Part shown: piece by piece, positions 1-8,341 of the stretch
How positions within the stretch are numbered: the stretch's first letter is position 1
Layout: each line of letters begins with the position of its first letter
Assembly (NCBI GenBank): GCA_947643595.1
Contig: CANRWP010000010.1
Location: 1 to 64,000 of the forward strand
Direction: 5' to 3'
DNA length: 64,000 bases
Source of the DNA: an uncultured bacterium
GTDB lineage: Bacteria > Bacillota > Clostridia > Lachnospirales > Lachnospiraceae
Notes under the pieces: model-generated
Database searches by the model: none
Seen by the model: the letters and a program-made list of their open reading frames with translations, nothing else
Told to the model about the DNA's origin: nothing
Made by a program: the position numbers and the translations under genes

Positions 1-29
1 TAATTGTGTAAAATATCCGTATTGTAAAT

Positions 30-71
30 CTGCCGTACAACGGCAAAAGAAAAAAAGCCGTTGTATAGCAG
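30..71. repeat. Imperfect inverted repeat / hairpin (CTGCCGTACAACGGC ... GCCGTTGTATAGCAG)
   Basis: 15-nt arms with two mismatches around an A-rich loop, read directly. Confidence 0.6.
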
Positions 72-90
72 ACATTTGGGTGCATTGATG

Positions 91-122
91 CAGCAGCTTT
101 GGGAACCAGGGCTGCTGTTTTT
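91..122 (+). terminator. Rho-independent terminator-like hairpin
   Basis: CAGCAGCtttgg-gaa-ccaggGCTGCTG followed by TTTTT. Confidence 0.65.
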
Positions 123-264
123 GCTGTAAGTTTTGTTGGAGTGATAGGAGAAAATGAAACGATAGTTTAAAGACAAGGAGATGTAGAACGATGAGACTAA
201 AGCGAAAAATACTTAAGGACAGGATAAGGACGTTCATCAAAAATATTGGCATATTGCACACATC

Positions 265-313
265 AAGGTGTACCGCAAGGAAGAAAGAAACTTCACTGCG
301 GCACACCTTTTTT
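265..313 (+). terminator. Rho-independent terminator-like hairpin in the mobile-element remnant
   Basis: AAGGTGTACCGCA ... TGCGGCACACCTT (one mismatch) followed by a T tract. Confidence 0.65.
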
Positions 314-425
314 AATGGTGCGAAATTTGTCTGATTTTGGCTTTTGTTGCCGTTTATCCGTTGCGTATTTGTGTGCAAAATGTGGCTGGAACTATTCCGC
401 TTTTGGAGGGGGATTCCGCTTGGGT

Positions 426-767
426 TTACTGCTTCATGGTGGGCTGTTTTGAGAGCATGGATTTTTGTGTATCCCACACCTGTTTCATCAGCTTTTTCAC
501 TTCCTCCACATCGGCTTTATAGACGTTGCCTGTGGCGTTCATTCGCTTGGCGATCTGGTTTAAGTTGCCGCTGATTTTTCCAAGCGTGTAGTTGTATTCC
601 CGCAGGTCTGAATAGTCAATGTCATAGACAAAGCCGTACAAAATCAGGCGGCGGAGGAAAGTGGACTTGCTTTTCATGCCAGAGATTTTTACTTTCTGCT
701 CCAGTATGTATTGCTCCTTGTCACTTAGATATATTTTCAGCTCATTTTTGCGCTCACGGTTTGCCAT
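426..767 (-). CDS. MobC-type plasmid/ICE mobilisation (relaxosome accessory) protein
   Basis: 113-aa ORF MANRERKNELKIYLSDKEQYILEQKVKISGMKSKSTFLRRLILYGF...NLNQIAKRMNATGNVYKADVEEVKKLMKQVW resembling the MobC family of Tn1549-like elements; strong RBS (AAAGGAGATAATAAATG). Confidence 0.8.
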   Translation of the reverse strand: MANRERKNELKIYLSDKEQYILEQKVKISGMKSKSTFLRRLILYGFVYDIDYSDLREYNYTLGKISGNLNQIAKRMNATGNVYKADVEEVKKLMKQVWDTQKSMLSKQPTMKQ

Positions 768-804
768 TTATTATCTCCTTTCCGTGTTGGATTTTTGAAA
801 GGAT

Positions 805-1817
805 TTTACACAGGCAAAAGGGGAGTTTGTGGATACGCTGCTCCAGATCGTGGCGTTGGATGATGTAGTATGCCTGTTAGCATACAGTATCGTATCTGCT
901 ATTGCGAACGTCAGGGCGTCAGGCGGCGTCAGTGCAAACGATATTGTGATGCCGCTGGTATATAATTTTATCGCCATTTTGTTTGGATTTTTCTGCGGAT
1001 ATTTTTTAAGCAGACTACTGATCCCGACAAGGAGCAAGGACAACAGACTGATCCTCGCCATTGCCATGCTGCTCGGTATTTCCGGATTGTGCGCGGCAGT
1101 GAATATTTCTCCGCTGCTGTCCTGTATGGTATTTGGAGCGGCATATATCAATTTGACGGAGGCAAAAAACTTTTTCGGCAGATCAACAACTTTACTCCAC
1201 CGATCATGTCCATATTTTTTATTGTGTCGGGGATGAATCTTGATCTGCGGGCCCTCGAGACGGTCGGTATCATTGGCATCAGTTATTTTGCGGTGCGGAT
1301 CGTCGGAAAATATGCGGGAACTTATGTGGGCTGCCTGCTGACAGGGAGCAGCCGGGAGATGAGAAATTATATGGGGCTTGCATTGATCCCGCAGGCCGGT
1401 GTGGCAATAGGCCTTGCCTTTTTGGGGCAGAGGCTGTTGCCGACGGAAACAGGAAATCTGATGCTGGCAATCATTCTGTCCTCCTCCGTACTGTATGAAA
1501 TGATAGGACCGATCAGCGCGAAACTTGCGTTGGTATTTTCGGGAAGCATTCCCTTCGGGCATACGGAATTGCCTGAGGCAGAATCCAGGGAGAGAGAGGA
1601 AAAAGAGATGCTGCTTTGTCCGGAGGAAGGAGAAAGCAGAGGCAGCCAGTCCAGGGAACCACAGGATACAAATAGGAGTATCGAAGAATTGATGGAAGAG
1701 ATGAGTGCCGGTGTAGACGAGCGAGATGATGATGATATTGAAAAGAGCGTTATCGGGGAATCGGAAAAAGAAAAAAAGAAGAAAACAAAAGCAAAGACAA
1801 AAAAGAAAGCTTCATAA
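805..1817 (+). pseudogene. Na+(K+)/H+ antiporter (CPA2/KefB-like), 5'-truncated and frameshifted
   Basis: Homologous reading begins ...KDFTQAKGEFVDTLLQIVALDDVVCLLAYSIVSAI in the 829-1236 frame and continues in the 1089-1817 frame as KKLFRQINNFTPPIMSIFFIVSGMNLDL...; the frame switch falls at an A6 run (~1164-1169); no N-terminal half is present. Confidence 0.8.
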
Positions 1818-1822
1818 CCAGA

Positions 1823-1860
1823 CAACCCTGTCATATACTGACAGGGTTGTTGACTTTTTT
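1823..1860 (+). terminator. Rho-independent terminator
   Basis: CAACCCTGTCA-tatac-TGACAGGGTTG then T-rich tail. Confidence 0.85.
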
Positions 1861-1892
1861 CTTCAAAAGAGTAAAATAGGGAAAAATCGGTA

Positions 1893-2558
1893 ATGACAGA
1901 AAGGGAGCTTTTTATGCGTTTACGAAATATTCCCGGGGCCAGAGAGGCGATCGGAACCAGCGAATATGTGATTCCGGAGGAGAATGAGTGTGCCGGAAAG
2001 TGGAGGGAAATTTTCGGAGAGGAAAAGCCGGTTCATATAGAGATAGGCACAGGCAAAGGGCGGTTTTTGACGGAGCTTGCTGTGGCGAATCCGGGAATCA
2101 GCTATGTGGGGATAGAGAAGTATTCCAGCGTACTTTTCCGGGCAATTCAGAAGATGGAGGAAAATCCTCTTCCCAATGTTCGATTTATCCGCATGGAGGC
2201 GGAACATATCCTGCGCTATTTTGCGGAGGGGGAGGTGGAGCGGGTCTACCTGAACTTTTCCGATCCCTGGCCGAAGGAACGCCACGCGAAGAGAAGGCTG
2301 GTCTCGAGGGAATTTCTCGACCGTTACAGGGTGCTGCTGAAAGCCGGCGGCCATCTGGAGTTTAAGACGGACAACAGAGATCTGTTTGAGTTCGGTGTGG
2401 AGGAGACGGAGCCGGCGAAGTGGGAGATCCTGGAGATCACCCGCGATCTCCACCACGATGCGAAAATGAATCAGGGAAATATAATGACGGAGTATGAGGA
2501 GAGGTTTTCCTCGAAGGGAAATCCGATCTGCAAGTATATCATCCGCCCGGTAGTCTGA
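1893..2558 (+). CDS. trmB: tRNA (guanine-N7-)-methyltransferase
   Basis: Motifs IEIGTGKGRFL, YVGIEKYSSVL, NFSDPWPKERHAKRRL, FKTDNRDLFEF. Confidence 0.93.
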   Translation: MTERELFMRLRNIPGAREAIGTSEYVIPEENECAGKWREIFGEEKPVHIEIGTGKGRFLTELAVANPGISYVGIEKYSSVLFRAIQKMEENPLPNVRFIRMEAEHILRYFAEGEVERVYLNFSDPWPKERHAKRRLVSREFLDRYRVLLKAGGHLEFKTDNRDLFEFGVEETEPAKWEILEITRDLHHDAKMNQGNIMTEYEERFSSKGNPICKYIIRPVV

Positions 2559-2573
2559 CAGGAGAAAAAGCAA

Positions 2574-3032
2574 ATGTTTATTTTACTGTTACTGATCTGG
2601 TTTGTATTCAACGGAAAGATCACACTGGAAATTGCGATGCTGGGGATCATCCTCTGCTTTTGCATCTACCTGTTTATGTGCAAATTTATGGGCTACAGTG
2701 TGAGGAAAGATATTGCGCTGATAAAAAAGAGTGTTTATTTCTTTTATTATATCGTCGTGCTGATCGTGGAGATCATAAAAGCGAATATTCAGGTGATACA
2801 TTTCGTGTTGAATGACAGGGAAATTGTGGAGCCGGTTATTGTGGAGCACAGGACGCGGTTAAGGACAAACCTTGGCAGGGTGATTCTGGCGAATTCGATT
2901 ACGCTCACGCCGGGAACTATCACGGTATCCCTGGAGGGGAATGAGCTGGTAATCCACTGTCTGGACAGTACGATGGCGGAGGGAATCGAGAATACCATCT
3001 TTGAGAGGCTGTTAGAAAAGATGGAGGCATAG
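2574..3032 (+). CDS. mrpE: Mrp-type antiporter subunit E-like
   Basis: 152 aa with N-terminal TMs, RTRLRTNLGRVILANSITLTPGTITVSLEGNELVIHCLD typical of MnhE/MrpE. Confidence 0.88.
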   Translation: MFILLLLIWFVFNGKITLEIAMLGIILCFCIYLFMCKFMGYSVRKDIALIKKSVYFFYYIVVLIVEIIKANIQVIHFVLNDREIVEPVIVEHRTRLRTNLGRVILANSITLTPGTITVSLEGNELVIHCLDSTMAEGIENTIFERLLEKMEA

Positions 3033-3052
3033 AGCAGGGAGCGAGGCGGAGG

Positions 3053-3379
3053 ATGGAACTGGTACAACAATATTCCGGAGTTTTTCATATTTTTATAGTG
3101 ATATTGGCGCTGTTGACAATACTTTGTCTGATCAGGGCAGTGAAGGGGCCGACGATCGCTGACAGACTGGTTGCGGTAAACATGATGGGGACGATCGTAA
3201 TGGTCATTATAGCGATACTGGCGCTGCTGATGAAGGAGGATTATCTGGTGGATATCTGCCTGATCTATGCGATGATCAGTTTCCTCGCAGTGGTGGTGTT
3301 GACAAAGGTATATACAGGAGTATATATCGAACACAGAGAATTGCAGGAAAAGAGAGAAAGAGGGGATCAGGCGTTATGA
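3053..3379 (+). CDS. mrpF: Mrp-type antiporter subunit F-like
   Basis: 108 aa, LIRAVKGPTIADRLVAVNMMGT motif, genomic order E-F-G. Confidence 0.88.
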   Translation: MELVQQYSGVFHIFIVILALLTILCLIRAVKGPTIADRLVAVNMMGTIVMVIIAILALLMKEDYLVDICLIYAMISFLAVVVLTKVYTGVYIEHRELQEKRERGDQAL

Positions 3380-3702
3380 TATTTGAAAGGATAAGATTTA
3401 TTTTGGGAGTGGGCCTTCTGGCGATCGGTGTAGTCACTTTTGCGCTGGAAGTTCTGGGTGTCTTCCGGTTTAAATATGTTCTGAACAGAATGCATGCGGC
3501 GGCGATGGGCGATACGCTGGGAATCGGCTCCTCGCTGGCAGGCCTGATGATTTTGTTCGGCTTTCAATTCGTCACGCTGAAACTGGTTCTTGTGGTTATT
3601 TTTCTTTGGTGCGCGTCGCCCGTGTCCTCCCATCTGATCTCAAGGCTGGAATGTACGGTCAACGAAGATCTGAAGAAATACTGTGAAGTAAAATCGAAAT
3701 AA
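3376..3702 (+). CDS. mrpG: Mrp-type antiporter subunit G-like
   Basis: 108 aa, GVFRFKYVLNRMHAAAMGDTLGIGSSLAGLM, overlaps mrpF stop. Confidence 0.87.
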   Translation: MIFERIRFILGVGLLAIGVVTFALEVLGVFRFKYVLNRMHAAAMGDTLGIGSSLAGLMILFGFQFVTLKLVLVVIFLWCASPVSSHLISRLECTVNEDLKKYCEVKSK

Positions 3703-3711
3703 AAGGGAGAG

Positions 3712-3978
3712 ATGAAAATGCAGATTTTTCAATATATTCTGCTTGCATTTTTAGTGATCTGCGCCGTGTCGGTAAGTTTTTCAAAACGGCTTTTAAACTC
3801 CATTTTAATATTTATGTCCTACAGCCTGATCATGTCGATCATATGGATTTTGCTGGAGTCTCCGGATCTCGCCATCACGGAGGCGGCGGTGGGCGCCGGC
3901 GTCACGAGCGTGCTGTTTTTTGCGACGTTAAAAAAGATTCATGCCATGAGGGAGGAGGACGAGGATAGCGATGAGTAG
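3712..3978 (+). CDS. DUF4040/MbhD-like subunit
   Basis: 88 aa with three TM-like segments and SPDLAITEAAVGAGVTSVLFFATL motif. Confidence 0.82.
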   Translation: MKMQIFQYILLAFLVICAVSVSFSKRLLNSILIFMSYSLIMSIIWILLESPDLAITEAAVGAGVTSVLFFATLKKIHAMREEDEDSDE

Positions 3979-4945
3979 ACTGATTCCCGAGGAGGAATAC
4001 GGAAAAAGGCCAATAGGGGCCCTCAGGCAGTGGATGAGCGGTGTCAGAGATCCCTACCTCAACAACGTTGAGGCGAAAGAGAAAACGGGACAGGGCGAGG
4101 AGAGCGAGGAACAGCTGGAAGAATATCAGAGAGAAGTGCTCAGCGTTATCCGCAAAGCACAAGATACCGCAAATAATAGCCAGTACACTCTGTTTCGAAA
4201 ATTTTACAGGTCAGCTGCGCTGATCTGTTGTCTGACACTGACGCTGATGCTGCTGATAACGGTGGCTTACCTGCCGCCGGTGGGCAATGCCGGAAATCCG
4301 GCGCACAACGAGGTTGCCGCGAAATATATCAAGGACGGGATGCAGGACACCGGGGCGGTAAATATTGTCACGGGAATGATTCTGGACTACCGCGCTTTCG
4401 ATACATTCGGGGAGTCCAACGTTCTGTTTATCGCCACCTGTACCGTGCTGATCCTGATGCGGAACGACAAAAAGAAGGGCAGAGGCAGCGCGGAGGAAGA
4501 GGAGCGGCGGGACAGCTTTTATGAGCCGAAGAGCGACAAGATTTTGCAGACGTCGGCGATGATACTGGTGCCGTTTATTATACTGTTCGGAATCTATGTG
4601 ATACTTAACGGGCATCTCTCGCCGGGCGGCGGCTTTTCCGGCGGCGCCATCATCGGGGCAGGGCTGATCTTATATCTGAACGCTTTCGGCATTGAGAAAA
4701 CGGAAAAGTTTTTTACCGCAAAGACATACAAGTGGATCAGCTTCTGTTCGCTCAGTTTTTACTGCATTGCGAAAAGTTATTCTTTCTACACGGGGGCGCA
4801 TCACTTAGAGAGCGGGATACCGCTGGGAATACCGGGGAATATCCTGAGCAGCGGGCTGATCCTGCCGCTCAATATCTGTGTCGGTCTGGTGGTGGCATGC
4901 ACGATGTATGCGTTCTTTGTGTTGTTCCGCAAGGGAGGGTTTTAG
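3971..4945 (+). CDS. MbhE/MrpB-like fused antiporter subunit
   Basis: 324 aa; N-terminal/central part MbhE-like, C-terminal MnhB-like (ILFGIYVILNGHLSPGGGFSGGAIIGAGLIL). Confidence 0.85.
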   Translation: MSRLIPEEEYGKRPIGALRQWMSGVRDPYLNNVEAKEKTGQGEESEEQLEEYQREVLSVIRKAQDTANNSQYTLFRKFYRSAALICCLTLTLMLLITVAYLPPVGNAGNPAHNEVAAKYIKDGMQDTGAVNIVTGMILDYRAFDTFGESNVLFIATCTVLILMRNDKKKGRGSAEEEERRDSFYEPKSDKILQTSAMILVPFIILFGIYVILNGHLSPGGGFSGGAIIGAGLILYLNAFGIEKTEKFFTAKTYKWISFCSLSFYCIAKSYSFYTGAHHLESGIPLGIPGNILSSGLILPLNICVGLVVACTMYAFFVLFRKGGF

Positions 4946-4947
4946 AT

Positions 4948-5325
4948 ATGCCTGAGACAAATTTTCTGGTAAACTACGGGGAAGAGGTTGCAATACTGCT
5001 GTTCGGTATCGGTTTTGCAAATCTTCTGATTCAGAAAAACCTGATCAAAAAGGTTATCGGCCTGAATATTATGGATACGGCAGTATATCTGTTTCTGGCG
5101 GAAAAGGGATATATTGCCGGCAGAGCTGCTCCGATCGTGGTGGACGGGGTGCAGGAAGTGGAGGCCTACATCAACCCCATTCCCAGCGGTCTTGTGCTGA
5201 CAGGAATCGTGGTATCGGTGTCGGTGACGGCGCTGATGCTCTCGCTGACAGTGCGCTTATACCAGAGATACCATACGTTGGATCTGGATGAGATATCCAT
5301 GCAGCTGAGGAAGGAGGGACTTTGA
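4948..5325 (+). CDS. mrpC: MrpC / NuoK-like subunit
   Basis: ATG at 4948 inside the 4732-5325 ORF: MPETNFLVNYGEEVAILLFGIGFANLLIQKNLIKKVIGLNIMDTAVYLF...PSGLVLTGIVVSVSVTALMLSL. Confidence 0.88.
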   Translation: MPETNFLVNYGEEVAILLFGIGFANLLIQKNLIKKVIGLNIMDTAVYLFLAEKGYIAGRAAPIVVDGVQEVEAYINPIPSGLVLTGIVVSVSVTALMLSLTVRLYQRYHTLDLDEISMQLRKEGL

Positions 5326-6839
5326 TGGATTTTATACAGAATGTGCCCTTTTTCTCGATTATGATCTCCATGTTTTCGGGTATTATCTCCTCGATCCTCT
5401 CCGAGAAATGGGCAAAACGGCTGAATACGGCGGCGATCCTTGTGGTCGGCATAATGTCCGGTGCACTGCTTCTTTACCTCTGCAGGACGGGAATCGGCAG
5501 CTATATCTTTATGATGGGGCATTTCCCTGCACCCTGGGGAAATGAGATTCGTGCCGGAGTGCTGGAGGCAGGTATGGCGATGTTTTTCTGCATCGTGATG
5601 CTGCTGTCCATGACCGGCGGCAGAAAGAAACTGTTCGACGAGGTGGAATATACTAAACACAATATTTATTATATTCTGGTAGATATGATGCTCAGTTCTC
5701 TGCTGGCGCTTATTTATACCAACGACCTTTTTACGGCGTATGTCTTTGTGGAGATCAATACGATCGCGGCCTGCGGTCTGATCATGATTCGGCAGAACGG
5801 CAGAACGATAGAGGCGGCAGTCCGCTATATGATCATGAGCCTTTTAGGTTCCGGTCTTCTGCTGATGGGCATATGTATGCTTTATGACCTGACCGGGCAT
5901 CTGCTGATGAGCAACATAAAGGAGGTCATGGCGGAGATCATGGCAAACGGCACTTACCGGATACCGATGTTAGTGACGGTAGGCATTATGACGATCGGGC
6001 TTGCAATCAAAAGCGCCCTGTTTCCCTGTCACGCCTGGCTGCCGGACGCATACGGGTACTCCACGGTATCCTCGGCGGCGATGCTCTCCTCCTTAGTGTC
6101 GAAAGGCTACATTTTTCTGCTGATCAAGATTTTTTACAGAGTCATCGGTCTGGACATTATTTACAGCAGTCATATTATCGGTATACTTTTTATATTTGGA
6201 CTGTGCGGTATGCTGTTCGGTTCTTTCAGCGCGATCGGCGAGAAGGATATCCGGAGGATGATCGCGTTTTCCTCGGTGGCGCAGATCGGTTATATTTACA
6301 TGGGCTTCGGTCTGGGGATGAAAGAGGGCATGGTTGCCAGCGTCTACCACATTCTTGTGCATGCAGCGACAAAATCGCTGCTGTTTATCAGTGCCATCGG
6401 ACTGACGGATGTGTCTGCCGGCAGCAGGAGTTTCTTTGCGCTGAACGGCTCGGGGTACCGCAACAGGATCGCGGGTATCGGTTTTGCGGTGGGCTCTCTG
6501 TCCATGGTCGGTATTCCGATCTTTTCCGGTTTTGTCAGCAAGCTGTTGTTTGCGAAGGCCGCAATCATCAATCCGACCTGGAAGATGTTTCCGACGGTGA
6601 TAGTACTGGCGATCAGCACGATCCTGAACGCGATCTATTTCCTGAAGACGGTGATCCGTATCTATACGCCGGAGGATCTGACGGTGGAAAAAGAGAAAGG
6701 TTCCTACTCTATCCGTTGGGATGAGCAGAAGCTGTACGCAGCGACGATCATTCTGTTTGTGGTTCTGAACCTGATTTTGGGGATGAATTCCAGGCCGGTC
6801 ATCCATCTGATAGAGACCGGACTTGCCAATTTTGCATAG
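5322..6839 (+). CDS. MrpD/NuoN-like proton-translocating antiporter subunit (1)
   Basis: 505 aa, ~14 TM-like segments; VFVEINTIAACGL and KSALFPCHAWLPDAYGYSTVSSAAMLSSLVSKG motifs. Confidence 0.9.
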   Translation: MMDFIQNVPFFSIMISMFSGIISSILSEKWAKRLNTAAILVVGIMSGALLLYLCRTGIGSYIFMMGHFPAPWGNEIRAGVLEAGMAMFFCIVMLLSMTGGRKKLFDEVEYTKHNIYYILVDMMLSSLLALIYTNDLFTAYVFVEINTIAACGLIMIRQNGRTIEAAVRYMIMSLLGSGLLLMGICMLYDLTGHLLMSNIKEVMAEIMANGTYRIPMLVTVGIMTIGLAIKSALFPCHAWLPDAYGYSTVSSAAMLSSLVSKGYIFLLIKIFYRVIGLDIIYSSHIIGILFIFGLCGMLFGSFSAIGEKDIRRMIAFSSVAQIGYIYMGFGLGMKEGMVASVYHILVHAATKSLLFISAIGLTDVSAGSRSFFALNGSGYRNRIAGIGFAVGSLSMVGIPIFSGFVSKLLFAKAAIINPTWKMFPTVIVLAISTILNAIYFLKTVIRIYTPEDLTVEKEKGSYSIRWDEQKLYAATIILFVVLNLILGMNSRPVIHLIETGLANFA

Positions 6840-6856
6840 AGGAGAAACAAAGTACT

Positions 6857-8335
6857 GTGAATGTTTCAATAATCATTTTAGCAACGATATTTTTTCCCAT
6901 ATTTTTCGGAGCCGCTATCCTGTCCGTGCCGGAGTTTCGTTCCAGGAACCATTTGCTTGTCGCGGAGGGGGCGGGGCTTGTGATCACTGCTGTTCTGGCG
7001 GGATGTACGCTGGGAAGCGCTGAGACGGAGCTTTTTTTATTCCGGCTGGGAGATAAGCTGGATATCTATTTTCATCCGGACAGTCTAGGGCGGATATTCG
7101 CCGCCGTTGTGACCATCGTCTGGGTGTTTGCGGGTTTCTATTCCTTTGAATATATGAAGCATGAGAGGGAGGAGAAGCGGTATTTCGGCTTTTATCTGAT
7201 GGCCTTTGGCGTGGTGCTGGCGCTTAGCTTCGCGGGCAATATTGTAACCTATTACCTGTTTTATGAACTGATGACGTTGTTCTCCGTGCCTCTTGTGCTG
7301 CATTCCCGGACAAAGGAGGCGGTCATGGGCGGTCTGAAGTATCTGTTTTATTCCCTGTGCGGCGCGTACATGGTGCTGCTGGGTATATACTTTTTAAATA
7401 AGTACGCGGATACCTTAAACTTTACGGCGGGGGGAGCGCTGAACAGGGAGCTGGCAGCGGGAAATGAGAAGACGCTGCTTATCATCGTATTCTTTATGAT
7501 TCTGGGTTTCGGTGTGAAGGCGGGCATGTTTCCGATGCACGCATGGCTTCCCACGGCCCATCCGGTGGCGCCCGCGCCTGCCAGCGCGATACTCTCCGGA
7601 CTGATCGTGAAGGCGGGTGTGTTGGGAATTGTTCGCACAGTATACTTTTTATTTGGAGAATCCTTCATCAGAGGAACCTGGGTGCAGACTGCGTGGCTGA
7701 CGTTGACATTGATTACGATCTTCATGGGTTCCATGCTGGCATACCGGGAAAAAGTTATGAAAAAAAGGCTGGCCTATTCCACGGTAAGCCAGGTTTCCTA
7801 TATCCTCTTCGGACTTGCACTGTTGGAGCCCTCCGCCATGACCGGCGCGCTGCTCCACATGGTGTTCCATGCGTTTATCAAAGTGACGCTGTTTCTGTCT
7901 GCGGGGGCGATCATCTACAGGACCGGGAGGACAAACGTGGATGATATGGCGGGGAGCGGCAAGGAGATGCCCGTCACGATATGGTGTTATACATTTGCCT
8001 CGCTGGCGCTGATCGGCATTCCTCCTGCCAGCGGCTTTATCAGCAAATGGCATCTCGCAGTCGGCGCCCTGCAGTCCGGCACCGGTATCTTCACCTGGCT
8101 CGGGCCTGCGGTTCTGCTGATCTCCGCGCTGCTGACCGCGGGATATCTGCTTCCCGTCACGGTAAAAGGGTTTCTGCCGGGGGATGATTTTGACTGTGGG
8201 AATCTGCAGAAAAAGGAGCCGAACCTGTGGATGGTTGTTCCGCTTATCATATTTGCGGCGATGTCGATACTGCTCGGGGTATTCCCGAATCCCTTGACGG
8301 AGTATATTCAGACGATCGTCAGTGCGGTGCTATAG
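6857..8335 (+). CDS. MrpD/NuoM-like proton-translocating antiporter subunit (2)
   Basis: 492 aa; FYELMTLFSVPLV and GVKAGMFPMHAWLPTAHPVAPAPASAILSGLIVKAGV. Confidence 0.9.
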   Translation: MNVSIIILATIFFPIFFGAAILSVPEFRSRNHLLVAEGAGLVITAVLAGCTLGSAETELFLFRLGDKLDIYFHPDSLGRIFAAVVTIVWVFAGFYSFEYMKHEREEKRYFGFYLMAFGVVLALSFAGNIVTYYLFYELMTLFSVPLVLHSRTKEAVMGGLKYLFYSLCGAYMVLLGIYFLNKYADTLNFTAGGALNRELAAGNEKTLLIIVFFMILGFGVKAGMFPMHAWLPTAHPVAPAPASAILSGLIVKAGVLGIVRTVYFLFGESFIRGTWVQTAWLTLTLITIFMGSMLAYREKVMKKRLAYSTVSQVSYILFGLALLEPSAMTGALLHMVFHAFIKVTLFLSAGAIIYRTGRTNVDDMAGSGKEMPVTIWCYTFASLALIGIPPASGFISKWHLAVGALQSGTGIFTWLGPAVLLISALLTAGYLLPVTVKGFLPGDDFDCGNLQKKEPNLWMVVPLIIFAAMSILLGVFPNPLTEYIQTIVSAVL

Positions 8336-8341
8336 GAGAGA

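Noticed and set aside
246-574. Small plus-strand ORFs in the left-end region
   Set aside because: Overlap each other and the hairpin/mobC antisense strand; no conserved motif recognised.
771-1562. 263-aa minus-strand ORF over the antiporter remnant
   Set aside because: Composition is a mirror of the antiporter pseudogene; no family resemblance.
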